A stretch of DNA of 64,000 nt, taken from NCBI GenBank assembly GCA_963800275.1, contig CAWDAI010000014.1, positions 1-64,000 on the forward strand, read 5' to 3'. Under the pieces are notes generated by a model. That model did no database searches. It was not told where the DNA came from and saw only the letters and a program-made list of their open reading frames with translations. Position numbers and translations under genes: made by a program. The DNA is from JAFMJV01 sp963800275. Its GTDB lineage: Bacteria > Chloroflexota > Limnocylindria > Limnocylindrales > CSP1-4. This document shows positions 31,875-42,056 of the stretch, piece by piece; within the stretch, counting starts at the first letter, position 1; each line of letters opens with the position of its first letter.

Positions 31875-33086
31875 GCGCGATCGTCCGGCTCATCGTCAGC
31901 AACTGGCCCCTCAAGCTGACGGCTCTGGGGCTGGCCACCGTGCTCTACATGGGCGTGGCCATCTCCCAGTCCACCCAGACGTGGTCCGGTCCGGTCACGA
32001 TCGAGGTGCTGAATCCGCCTGCCGGCGGGGCCCTGCTGAGCGACCCGGGCGTGGTCGACCGCATCGAGTTCCAGGCCCCCGATGGCGTGGCGGCGGCGCT
32101 GACCAACGACAGCTTCCGCGCCTCCATCGACCTGCGCTCGGTGGAGCCCCGGCCGGGTGCCACCACCGTCGAGGTGCCGGTACGTGTCTATCCCGTCGAT
32201 CCGCGCGTGCGCGTGGTCAGCTTCGAGCCCTCGGGCGTCGTGGTGCAGGTGGACGAAGTGGTCAGCCAGGTCATCCCCGTGACCATCGAGCACGGCCCGG
32301 TGCCGGAGGGCATCCAGGTGGGGCCGGTCAGCGTGGAACCGGCGCTCGCGCGCATCAGCGGCGCCTCCTCACGCGTCCAGAACGTGCGCAGCGTGGGCGG
32401 ACACTTCGTCATCGATGCCAGCGGCATCAGCATCGACGAAGAGGTCGAGCTGGAAGCCTATGACGAGGTCGGTGCCATCGTGCCCGGCGTAGATGTCGAG
32501 CCGCGCTCGGCCCGGGTCAAGGTGGCCGTCGCTCGCCAGCTCGCCTATGGCACCGTCCCGGTCATCCCCGAGCTCGTCGGCGAGCCAGCGCACGGCATGC
32601 GCGTGGACAACGTCTCGGTCGTACCCGCCACGGTGACGGTGAGCGGCGAGAGCTCGGACATCCGACAGCTCGACTCGCTCACCACCGAGCCGGTGGACAT
32701 CAGCGGCCAGTCAGTGGAGCTGGTGACCGATGCCCCCCTGGTGCTGCCCGACGGGATCACCACCAATGGCGAGCCGTCGGTCTCCGTCATCGTCACCTTC
32801 ACCGACGCGGTCGGCCTCGCGACGCTATGAGGTCGGCACCTCGCTGACCGGTGTCCAGCCCGGCTACGCCTATCGTCTCGCCGCGCCCTCGGTCGACGTC
32901 ATCCTCTCAGGCCCGGTGCGCCAGCTCGACGAACTCACGCCCGATCAGTTGGAGGCGGACATCCCGGTAGCCGATCTCCAAGTGGGAGACAATGAGGTCA
33001 TGCCCACCGTCGAAGCCCCCCGGGGCACCAGCCTGGTCAGCATCACACCGCAGTCCGTCACCGTCACGGTCACCGCTGCTCCATGA
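31871..33086 (+). CDS. ybbR: YbbR-domain protein CdaR (apparent frameshift)
   Basis: Regulator of CdaA outside the membrane. One N-terminal membrane anchor (about 8-30, NWPLKLTALGLATVLYMGVA) is followed by repeated YbbR beta domains (PVRVYPVDPRVRVVSFEPSG, PVTIEHGPVPEGIQV, PVIPELVGEPAHGMRV). The frame that starts at 31871 stops early at 32828-32830 after 319 aa. The +1 frame continues at once with a good YbbR domain (YEVGTSLTGVQPGY, VDVILSGPVRQLDEL, SLVSITPQSVTVTV) and stops at 33086, overlapping the glmM ATG. One extra base near 32805-32826 explains this; the restored protein is about 404 aa. Confidence 0.85.
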
Positions 33087-34420
33087 GCCGGCTCTTCGGC
33101 ACCGATGGCATCCGGGGCGTGGCCAACGAGGACCTCAAGCCTTCGCTCGCTCACGCCCTCGGCCGGGCCGTCGCCACGCGCCTGGCCCCCGATGGCGGCC
33201 GCATCCTCGTGGGCCAGGACACGCGCCGCTCCGGTGACATGCTGGTGGCCGCGCTCATGTCCGGGGGTGCCTCCGCCGGCGCGGACGTCCACGTCCTCGG
33301 TGTCTGTCCCACTCCTGCCCTGGCCCACGTCACGGCGGTCGGTGGCTATGACGCGGGTATCATGGTCAGCGCCTCCCACAATCCCGCCGACGACAACGGC
33401 CTCAAGGTCATCAGCGGGCACGGGCGCAAGCTCGACGACGAGCTGGAGGACGAGCTCGAGACGCTGCTCCTGCGGGCTGAGGAGCTGGGCGCCCCCCGCA
33501 ACGGCCATCTCGGCCGCACCATCGACGCTCGCGCCGACCTGCACCACTACCTCGACCACCGGCTGGCCCTGGCCCGGCGCATCGGTTCTGACCTGCGACT
33601 GCACGTGGACTGCGCCAATGGCTCGGCCTCGGCCGTGGCGAGGGATATCCTGGCCGCCAGCGGCGCTTCGGTCGAGTGCCACTTCGATGCGCCCGACGGG
33701 CTCAACATCAACCTCGGCTGCGGCGCGACGGTGCCGGAGGCGCTCGCGGTCATCCTGCGTGAGCGGGGCGGCGACGTCGGTTTCAGCCTCGACGGTGACG
33801 CTGACCGTTGCGTGGCCATCGATGAGCGCGGGCAGGTCGTAGACGGTGACCAGCTGCTGGGCATCATCGCCCTCGACCGCCTGGCCCGGGGGGCGCTGGA
33901 GGAGGACACGATGGTCGTGACCATCCTCAGCAACGGCGGACTCGCGCGCGCCGTGCAGGAGGCCGGCGGGCGCGTGCTGCGGACCAAGGTCGGTGACCGC
34001 TACATCGTCGACTCCATGCTCGTCTCGGGTGCCGGCCTGGGTGGCGAGAAGAGCGGCCACGTCATCATCCGCGAGCACACCGACACCGGCGACGGCATCG
34101 TGACCGCGCTGGAGATCCTCGACATCCTCGCCCGCACCGGGCAGTCTCTCAGCGAGCTGGCCGCACGGATCCCGCTCGACCCGCAGGAGCAGCGCGCGGT
34201 CCGCGTTCGCACCAAGCAGTGGCAGGCTGACCGTGTGCTCACCGACGCGGTCGCGGCGGCAGAGGCGGATCTGGCTGATGACGGCCGCATCGTGGTGCGA
34301 CCATCCGGCACGGAGCCTGCCCTGCGCGTGATGGTCGAGGGCCGTGACGCGGCCCTCGTCCGCCGCTTGGCCGACCAACTCGCTGACCTCGCCGCCGAAC
34401 GGCTCAACCAGGAGCGCTGA
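33083..34420 (+). CDS. glmM: Phosphoglucosamine mutase
   Basis: Converts glucosamine-6-P to glucosamine-1-P for peptidoglycan precursors. 445 aa, normal length. The phosphoserine is Ser98 in VSASHNP; the Mg-binding DGDADR lies near 247; the sugar-binding GEKSGH loop near 319; the phosphate-binding RPSGTEP near 409. In Bacillus-type systems CdaA binds and is inhibited by GlmM, and the adjacency here fits that. The start overlaps the +1-frame end of ybbR. Confidence 0.97.
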   Translation: MSRLFGTDGIRGVANEDLKPSLAHALGRAVATRLAPDGGRILVGQDTRRSGDMLVAALMSGGASAGADVHVLGVCPTPALAHVTAVGGYDAGIMVSASHNPADDNGLKVISGHGRKLDDELEDELETLLLRAEELGAPRNGHLGRTIDARADLHHYLDHRLALARRIGSDLRLHVDCANGSASAVARDILAASGASVECHFDAPDGLNINLGCGATVPEALAVILRERGGDVGFSLDGDADRCVAIDERGQVVDGDQLLGIIALDRLARGALEEDTMVVTILSNGGLARAVQEAGGRVLRTKVGDRYIVDSMLVSGAGLGGEKSGHVIIREHTDTGDGIVTALEILDILARTGQSLSELAARIPLDPQEQRAVRVRTKQWQADRVLTDAVAAAEADLADDGRIVVRPSGTEPALRVMVEGRDAALVRRLADQLADLAAERLNQER

Positions 34421-34422
34421 TC

Positions 34423-36252
34423 ATGTGCGGCATCGTCGGGTACGTCGGCCACCAGCAAGCGGCGCCGGTGCTGCTGGCCGGCCTCGACCGGCTCGAGTAT
34501 CGCGGCTACGACTCGGCCGGGATCGCGTTGGTGACCGAGGATGGCGATCTCTTCGTGTGCAAGCGGGCCGGCAAGATCGCCGTCCTGCGCGAGGCCCTCG
34601 CCGACGACACTCCCGCCGCCACCGCCGGCCTGGGCCATACACGCTGGGCCACCCACGGTCGCCCCAACGACCTCAACGCCCACCCGCACGTCGACTGCAC
34701 CGGTGAGCTGACCGTCATCCACAACGGCATCATCGAGAACTTCATCGAGCTCCGGGCCGAGCTGGAGGCGGCCGGCCACACCTTCGGCAGCGAGACCGAC
34801 ACGGAGGCCATCGCGCACCTCGTGGAGGAGGCCTACGAGGGCGACCTCTCGGCGGCGGTGCGGGCGGCGCTGCAGCGAGCCCACGGCGCCTACGCGCTGG
34901 CCGTCATCCACAAGGGCGAGCCCGATCGTGTGGTGGGCGCCAAGATGAACGTGCCGCTGATCGTGGGCTTGGGTGACGACGAAACCTTCCTCGCCTCAGA
35001 TGTGGCCGCCGTGCTCGGTTACACCCGCCGCGTCATCTACCTCGAGGAGGGCGACGTCGTCGACATCCGGCCGGGCTCGGTGAGGATCAGCGACATCATC
35101 GGGCGCGAGCGTGAGCGGCCGGTCAGCCTCATCGAGTGGGACCTCGCCGCGGCCGAGAAGGGTGGCTACGAGCACTACATGCTCAAGGAGATCCATGAGC
35201 AGCCCGAGGCCCTGCGCGCGGCGGTCGCCGGCCGGATCCACCAGGACGCCATCCGGGTGCCCGAGCTGGAGCCTCTGCAGCGGATCCTGCCCTACATCGA
35301 GCGGGTGGAACTCGTCGCCTGCGGGAGCGCTGCCTATGCCTCGGCCGTGGCCGCCACGGCGCTCCAGACCTGGGCCGGCCTGCCGGCGCGCTGGAACGTG
35401 GGCTCGGAGTTCCGCTACGACCCGCCACCGCTGGACCAGAAGACGCTCGTCATCGCGGTCACCCAATCGGGTGAGACGGCCGATACGCTGGCGCCCACGC
35501 GCCTGGCACGCGAACGGGGCTGCCCGGTCGTGGCCGTGACCAACACCGTTGGCTCGGCCATCACGCGCGAGGCCGACGCAGTCCTCTACCTGCAGGCAGG
35601 GCCGGAGATCGCGGTGGTCGCCACCAAGACCTACGTGACACAGGTGGTGACGCTGCTGCTGGTGGCCGCCCAGGTGGCCAAGACGCGCGGGCGCCTCGAC
35701 CCGCTCTACGAGCAGGCCCTGGTCGAGGGACTGCTGGCGCTGCCCGCAAACGCCGAGCGCACGCTCGAGCTCAACGAGGCCATCTCGGCCGAGCTAGCCC
35801 GCCGTTACGTGGTCTCCCGCGGCTACATGTACGTCGGCCGCGGCATCACCTACCCGGTCGCGCTGGAGGGCGCCCTCAAGCTCAAGGAGGTCAGCTACGT
35901 CCACGCTGAGGGTTACGCCGCGGGCGAGCTCAAGCACGGGCCCATCTCGCTGCTCGACGCGGAGGTCCCACTCGTGGCCGTCGCCACCCGCACGGCGGTG
36001 CATGACAAGCTGGTGAGCAACCTGATGGAGGGGCGGGCGCGGGACGCTCGTGTCATCGCCGTGGTGACCGAGGGCGATGACCGCATGAAGGCCGTGTCCG
36101 ACGACATCATGTGGGTCCCGCCGACGGTGGAGATGCTGAGCCCCGCGCTGGCGATCATGCCCCTCCAGCTCTTCGCCTATCACACCGCGGTCGAGCGGGG
36201 CACCAACATCGACCAGCCCCGCAACCTGGCCAAGTCGGTGACCGTGGAGTGA
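34423..36252 (+). CDS. glmS: Glutamine-fructose-6-phosphate aminotransferase
   Basis: First step of amino-sugar synthesis: fructose-6-P + Gln to glucosamine-6-P + Glu. 609 aa. The Ntn glutaminase begins MCGIVGYVG with Cys2 as nucleophile, then the TRWATHG and HNGIIENF motifs; two SIS domains follow from about 280 (SQSGETADT, later VGRGITYPVALEGALKLKE); the end is NLAKSVTVE. Only 2 nt separate it from glmM, so there is no glmS ribozyme. Confidence 0.98.
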   Translation: MCGIVGYVGHQQAAPVLLAGLDRLEYRGYDSAGIALVTEDGDLFVCKRAGKIAVLREALADDTPAATAGLGHTRWATHGRPNDLNAHPHVDCTGELTVIHNGIIENFIELRAELEAAGHTFGSETDTEAIAHLVEEAYEGDLSAAVRAALQRAHGAYALAVIHKGEPDRVVGAKMNVPLIVGLGDDETFLASDVAAVLGYTRRVIYLEEGDVVDIRPGSVRISDIIGRERERPVSLIEWDLAAAEKGGYEHYMLKEIHEQPEALRAAVAGRIHQDAIRVPELEPLQRILPYIERVELVACGSAAYASAVAATALQTWAGLPARWNVGSEFRYDPPPLDQKTLVIAVTQSGETADTLAPTRLARERGCPVVAVTNTVGSAITREADAVLYLQAGPEIAVVATKTYVTQVVTLLLVAAQVAKTRGRLDPLYEQALVEGLLALPANAERTLELNEAISAELARRYVVSRGYMYVGRGITYPVALEGALKLKEVSYVHAEGYAAGELKHGPISLLDAEVPLVAVATRTAVHDKLVSNLMEGRARDARVIAVVTEGDDRMKAVSDDIMWVPPTVEMLSPALAIMPLQLFAYHTAVERGTNIDQPRNLAKSVTVE

Positions 36253-36809
36253 CCACCCCGCCACCACCGCCGCCGCGCGGCACCCAGGAGGTGGGCATCG
36301 ACATCATCAAGGTCGACCGCATCCGGGCTGCCATCGCCAAGCACGGCCGACGCTTCGCGAAGCGCGTCCTCACCGAGCACGAGGATGCCTACGTGCGAGA
36401 CCGGCCGGAGAACTTCGCCGGCCGCTGGGCCGCGAAGGAGGCTGTCTCCAAGGTCCTCGGCCTGGGCGTGCGCGGTGTCGGTTGGCGTGAGATCGAGATC
36501 ATCCGGCTGCCCACCGGCGCACCCCTCTGCCGCCTCCACGATCGGGCGCGAGCCCGAGCCGACCAGCTGGGCATGGAGCATGTCGCGGTGTCCATCAGCC
36601 ACGAGCGTGAATACGCCGTGGCGGTCGCCTTCGGCGTGCGCACCGAAGGCGGGGCCTACATCTTCCCGGTGGACATGGAGGCGCGTATGGACGACCGCGA
36701 GAAGCAGCTGTTGGGTCGCCTCCGTCGCCTGCGCGATCTCGATGCCCAGGTGCGCGCGGCCGAGGCCGAGAGCGAGACCCCGACAGACGACCAGCGGGAC
36801 GCCGAATGA
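36249..36809 (+). CDS. acpS: Holo-ACP synthase with C-terminal extension
   Basis: Transfers 4'-phosphopantetheine from CoA to acyl carrier protein. 186 aa from the GTG that overlaps the glmS stop. After a Pro-rich lead, VGIDIIKVDRIR holds the first Mg-binding Asp, FAGRWAAKEAVSKVLG holds the catalytic Glu and VSISHEREYAVA ends the core at about 130. AcpS is normally 115-130 aa. The extra 55 residues form a charged helix (DDREKQLLGRLRRLRDLDAQ) and an acidic tail. No gap or frame change marks the junction. The stop overlaps nnrD. Confidence 0.92.
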   Translation: MTTPPPPPPRGTQEVGIDIIKVDRIRAAIAKHGRRFAKRVLTEHEDAYVRDRPENFAGRWAAKEAVSKVLGLGVRGVGWREIEIIRLPTGAPLCRLHDRARARADQLGMEHVAVSISHEREYAVAVAFGVRTEGGAYIFPVDMEARMDDREKQLLGRLRRLRDLDAQVRAAEAESETPTDDQRDAE

Positions 36810-37734
36810 CCGAGCTGGGCAGGGTGGTCCTGGACGAGGCGACCGCGGCTGCGCTGCTGCCTGCTCGCGACCCTCGCGGACACAAGGGTACGTTCGGCAG
36901 GGTGGCGGTGGTGGCCGGCTCGCTCGACTATGCGGGGGCAGCCCTGATGGCCGGCTCGGCCGCCCTGCGTGCGGGCAGCGGCCTCGTGTCCCTGTACCTG
37001 CCGTCGTCGCTGCAGCCGCTGCTCGCCGGGCGCGTGCCCGAGCTCATCACCCACGGCCTGCCGGAGGTCGCACCCTTCGAGGTGGACCCGGTCGAAGCTG
37101 CCGCTGACATCGCCGAGTCGCCTGCGGACGCCCTGCTGCTCGGGCCCGGCCTGGCAGCCGAACGAGCCACCGTCGAGCTGACCCGTCTGTTGCTGGCCCA
37201 GCCCGGCCCGCCGGTGGTGGTCGATGCCGGTGCCCTGTTCGCGCTCTCGCGCCTGCCGCGCTGGTGGTCCCGGGTCGAGCGCCCACTGGTCCTGACGCCC
37301 CACCCTGGCGAGTTCGCACGCCTGGGCCGGAGCGTGTCGGACGACGCTGACGAGCGACGAGCGGCAGCGCTCGAGGCCGCGGCAGAGTGGGGCGTGACGC
37401 TGGTGCTCAAGGGCGCCGGTACGGTGGTGGCCGGGGCAGGTCGTGCCCTGGTCGCGCCATTCGAGGTGCCGGCCCTGGGCACGGGTGGCAGCGGTGACGT
37501 GCTGGCCGGCGTGATCGCGTCTCTGCTGGGCCAGGGCTTGGGGCCGTTCGAGGCTGCGGCCCTGGGCGTCTATCTCCACGCCCGCGCCGGCGAGGAGATC
37601 AGCGGGCGGCTCGGCGATGCCGGGCTCATGGCTACGGACCTCTTGCCTGAGATCCCGCGCATCCGGCGCGACCTGGCCCTGGCGGCTCGTGGGCGCGGAG
37701 CCCTCGGCTTCGGCGCACCCGCCGGTGCCCCGAC

Positions 37735-37738
<4 letters not shown>
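36806..37738 (+). CDS. nnrD: ADP-dependent NAD(P)H-hydrate dehydratase
   Basis: Repairs the damaged cofactor NAD(P)HX at the cost of ADP. 310 aa: the carbohydrate-kinase-like (YjeF C-terminal) domain only, with GHKGTFGRVAVVAGS near the start, TPHPGEFARL near 165 and GTGGSGDVLAGV near 226. The epimerase half (NnrE/YjeF-N) that is often fused to it is absent here. It sits between acpS and alr, an order common in Gram-positive-type genomes, and overlaps both by 4 nt. Confidence 0.93.
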
Positions 37739-38937
<1,199 letters not shown>

Positions 38938-38998
38938 AGAGGGACTCTGGCCACGACCGTGCGCTCCGGTTCGATGTGTCTCAAGGAGGATTGTGAGC

Positions 38999-39317
38999 GT
39001 GTTGCGCCCCACTGAGATCACCGAACCGGTGCCCGCCACCCAGGACGTGGGACTGCTCGAAGGCGATGCCATCGAGCACGTGGCTCGAGAGATCACGATG
39101 CGCGGCGCGACCGTGCCGGCCGTGCTCTTCCTGGAGGCGAACCGCGGTGCGGGATCGCTCGACGGGCTTGGGCATGCTCTTCTTCGATCCATCCATCCGT
39201 CGCATCTTCGGGGGCGACGACCCCGGGGCCAGCGACCTGCTCGCCGATGACGACGAGATCGAGCGCCTTATCGACCGACTCGAGGAGCTCGACGCCGAGT
39301 TCGGCCTGGACGCCTGA
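38999..39317 (+). CDS. Small conserved-looking protein, unknown function (apparent frameshift)
   Basis: Not recognised. AAGGAGG at 38983-38989 is a perfect ribosome-binding site; it favours GTG 38999 over GTG 38993, which would be only 3 nt away. The first frame gives an acidic N-terminus, then GDAIEHVAREITMRGATVPA and VLFLEANR, then degrades into Arg-rich sequence to 39250. The +1 frame picks up with GLGMLFFDPSIRRIFGGDD and an acidic helix ending LDAEFGLDA at 39317. A single extra base at about 39150-39173 would join them into a protein of about 105 aa. Confidence 0.6.
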
Positions 39318-39344
39318 GCCGGCCCCCGTTTCGCTCGGCCCGGC

Positions 39345-39350
39345 TACCAT
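39345..39350 (+). promoter_or_regulatory. -10 hexamer for a leaderless transcript (MutL-like operon)
   Basis: TACCAT ends 7 nt before the GTG start at 39358, the spacing expected if transcription begins on the start codon itself. No Shine-Dalgarno lies between, and no -35 match was found. Confidence 0.45.
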
Positions 39351-39357
39351 CTGACGC

Positions 39358-40980
39358 GTGACCCAGGAAGCCCCTGCCTTCTTCACGCTCGACCGCGGGA
39401 CCGTGGCCACGACCGCCGGCCTGGTGGCGCCGGTCGCTGGCCGCTACCGCCTGCTCGCTGCTGCCCGGGCGCCGGTCGGGCTCGACCCCGACTCGGTGCT
39501 GGAGGACCTTGCCTGGCGCGTCGCTCGCACCGATGCCACGCTCGCAGGCTCGATGGAGGGCTGGCGCAGCTGGTCCCGCCTGGAGGTCTCTACCGCGCGT
39601 CCCCCACGGGCTGTGCTGGTCGCCGCCTCGGAACGGACCGGTGCCCTCCTCGAGCGCGCCTTCCTCGCGTCCGGCTGGATCGTCCAGGCCACCTTCTTCG
39701 GACCGGGGGCGCCCTTCATCGCCCTGGGCCAGGCCTGTCTCGACCCCGCACTCGATGCGGTCATCATGGGGGGTCGGGAGGGCATGGAGGACGAGGAGCG
39801 CACGGTCGCCCACCCGCTGTGGAGCAGGCTCGGATCGCTGGCGCGCTTCCGCGACGACCTGGCGGTGGCTGCGGCCGGACCCTTCGCCGAGCGGCCGGAG
39901 GGCATCCCTGACGACCGGCTCTACGCTCTGCCCTCACCCGATGATGCCCCGGCCACCGTCGACTCCAGCCTGCGTACCGCGGCCGGCCAGCTAGGCCGCT
40001 ACCTCGTGGAGCGGGGGCAGCCGGTGACCACCGACAGCCGGGCGGGCCTGCGCTCAGCGATCGCCTCACTGGCCCAGGTGCTCGGAGCTGGCGTGGATGG
40101 CCTGGAGGTGGGCGTGGCCGCCGGCTCACGCACGCAAGCGCGCCCTGCCGGCGAGCAGACGCACGCGGTCTTCGCCGAGGGTGGGCTGTTCCCGCAGGCC
40201 CTGCTCGCCGACGATGCCTTCGGCGAAGCCGCGCTGCGCTGGAGCACCCTCGGTGGTGACCCCTCGGCCCGCCTCGACAGCTTGCGCCAGGTGGCGCTTC
40301 ACCCGTGGGGAGACCTCGAACAGGAGAGCCAGCACCTGCACCTGGCCGCGCTGCGGGGTGCCCTCGAGCGCCTGGAGGCCGCCTGGCATGCTGAACCTGC
40401 CGCGCCGCTCGAGGCACGGCCCGCCAGCGTGACGGTGCTGTCGGGCGGCGCCTTCGCCGCGCTGCCCCCGGCCGCCTCCGCTATCGCGCTGCTCGATGGG
40501 GTTCGCCGCCCTGGTGCGATGAGCGTCCTCTTCGATCACGCCGGCCTGCTCGCTCCCCTCGGTGCGCTGCCCGTCGAGGCTGACCGTCAGCGCCTGCTCG
40601 GTGACCTCCTGGGCGATGTGCTGTTGCCGCTCGGGAGTGCGATCGTCACGGGCGCCATCGGCGCGCCGCGCAAGGATGGGCGCCCCGCCAGCCTGACGGT
40701 GGCCAGCGTCCTCGGCGAGGAGCGCCTGGCCCTCGAGGCCGGGGGTCTGCAGCTGGTCGATCTGCCGCCCGGCGTCAGCGGGCGTCTGGGACTCGATCCC
40801 GGCGGCGGCTCCGTCCTGGGCGTAGAGGGGCGAACCGTCTCCATGGAGGTCAACGGCGGTCTGGCCGGGCTCTTCGTCGATACCCGGCCCATCCCGCTCG
40901 ACCTGCCTCCGGCCGGCGAACCGCGGCGCAGCGCCCTGGCCGCCTGGGAGGCCATGGCCTGGAGCGGGAGCGAACGATGA
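39358..40980 (+). CDS. Degenerate MutL-like (glutamate mutase L type) ASKHA protein
   Basis: 540 aa, GTG start. The layout follows the MutL/GlmL family (PF13941, ASKHA-like ATPase fold often found beside B12-dependent mutases): an N-terminal phosphate-1-like strand (FFTLDRGTVATTAGLV), a Gly-rich segment DAVIMGGREGMEDE near 138-150, and a C-terminal part with VTVLSGGAFAALPP and HAGLLAPLGALPVE near 360-405, the most family-like region. The canonical nucleotide motifs are altered (DRGT instead of DxGST; no clear DVGGATTD), so ATP binding may be lost. No mutase gene is nearby. It overlaps the next gene by 4 nt. The assignment is from memory of family features and needs a profile search. Confidence 0.55.
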   Translation: MTQEAPAFFTLDRGTVATTAGLVAPVAGRYRLLAAARAPVGLDPDSVLEDLAWRVARTDATLAGSMEGWRSWSRLEVSTARPPRAVLVAASERTGALLERAFLASGWIVQATFFGPGAPFIALGQACLDPALDAVIMGGREGMEDEERTVAHPLWSRLGSLARFRDDLAVAAAGPFAERPEGIPDDRLYALPSPDDAPATVDSSLRTAAGQLGRYLVERGQPVTTDSRAGLRSAIASLAQVLGAGVDGLEVGVAAGSRTQARPAGEQTHAVFAEGGLFPQALLADDAFGEAALRWSTLGGDPSARLDSLRQVALHPWGDLEQESQHLHLAALRGALERLEAAWHAEPAAPLEARPASVTVLSGGAFAALPPAASAIALLDGVRRPGAMSVLFDHAGLLAPLGALPVEADRQRLLGDLLGDVLLPLGSAIVTGAIGAPRKDGRPASLTVASVLGEERLALEAGGLQLVDLPPGVSGRLGLDPGGGSVLGVEGRTVSMEVNGGLAGLFVDTRPIPLDLPPAGEPRRSALAAWEAMAWSGSER

Positions 40981-42056
40981 CCGACTCGCGAGCGGCTGCT
41001 CACCTGACCGAAGCGCGGCCCGATCCGGGGCGGTTCGTGGCACCCGCGCGCGGACCCGAGGTGGGTCGCCTGCTGGGCCTGCCCCTGGAGCTGGCCGATC
41101 GCCCCCTGGTCTCTCCGGGCCAGGCGGTGGAGCTGGGCCAACCGCTCATCGAACACTTTCGCGAGCTGGAGGCGGTAGAGGTGGCCAGCAGCGCGGCCGT
41201 CATCGGCCTGCCGCCAGGGGCGATGCTCGACGACGTCCAGCCGCCATCCTCGGGCCGACGTGGACGCAAGGTCCGTGGCGCTGCCTATCGCACACGCGTC
41301 TGCGAGCACGGACGGGACGGGATCACCCGCCTCGCTGCCGGTTCGGCGGCCGTCACGATCATGGCGCCGGCCAGCGGTTTCGTGGAGCGGATCACGCCCG
41401 GCCGCCTCGACCTGCGCTCGGCCGGTGTGGCTGTCGACGGCCAGGTCGGTTGGGGCCGGCCATCCTACGGCCGTATCGTGGTCGCAGTCGACGACCGCGA
41501 TACCGAGCTGCAGGCGTCTCGGGTCGATGCCTCGGCCGCCGGGGCCGTGCTGGTGGCCGGCTCGCGCATCGATATCGAGGCCCTTTCGCGAGCGCGCGCC
41601 CTGGGCGTGGCGGCGGTCATCGCGGGCGGCGTCTCGAGTCGCGACCTGCGTCAGCTGCGCTCTTCCGAGGCCCGCCAGCAGGCCGCGCTCCACGGGGCCA
41701 CGCCCTTCGCCCTGCTGGCCCTCGGCGGCTACGGTCGGGAGCCCATCCCGGCCCACCTGTGGGACCTGCTCAGGGCCGCGGATGGTCGCCTGGCCGGCAT
41801 CGTGCCTGGTTCCCGCACCCTCGTCATCGACGGCGATCCGGAGCCCCTCCTGGCAGCGGCGGCGCGGCCGCCGGCCACGGTCCGGGTGATCAGTGGTGAG
41901 CACCGCAACCACGAAGGCACGCTGGTGGGGCTCTCCGGTCCCCGTCGCTGGTCCAGCGGTGCCTATGCCCCCGGCGGATTCGTCGAGGTGCGCGGAACGG
42001 ATGGCCACATCGAACGCCACTGCGTGCCCCTGGCCGCGCTCGAGCGCATCGGTTGA
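40977..42056 (+). CDS. Barrel-sandwich/KOW-like protein, partner of the MutL-like gene
   Basis: 359 aa, unknown function. The region 55-75 (PLVSPGQAVELGQPLIEHFR) and 125-165 (APASGFVERITPGRLDLRSA) look like the two halves of a barrel-sandwich hybrid as in lipoyl-like or RnfC-type domains. A Rossmann-like stretch follows (GAVLVAGSRIDIEALSRARA, GVAAVIAGGVSSRDL, FALLALGGYGREPIP). The C-terminus has a KOW-like turn (GEHRNHEGTLVGLSGP) and a final beta segment. No signal or membrane segment is seen. It overlaps the MutL-like gene and tsaE by 4 nt each. Confidence 0.5.
   Translation: MTDSRAAAHLTEARPDPGRFVAPARGPEVGRLLGLPLELADRPLVSPGQAVELGQPLIEHFRELEAVEVASSAAVIGLPPGAMLDDVQPPSSGRRGRKVRGAAYRTRVCEHGRDGITRLAAGSAAVTIMAPASGFVERITPGRLDLRSAGVAVDGQVGWGRPSYGRIVVAVDDRDTELQASRVDASAAGAVLVAGSRIDIEALSRARALGVAAVIAGGVSSRDLRQLRSSEARQQAALHGATPFALLALGGYGREPIPAHLWDLLRAADGRLAGIVPGSRTLVIDGDPEPLLAAAARPPATVRVISGEHRNHEGTLVGLSGPRRWSSGAYAPGGFVEVRGTDGHIERHCVPLAALERIG

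Noticed and set aside
34390..34423. glmS ribozyme
   Set aside because: Only 2 nt separate glmM and glmS; there is no room for the ribozyme.
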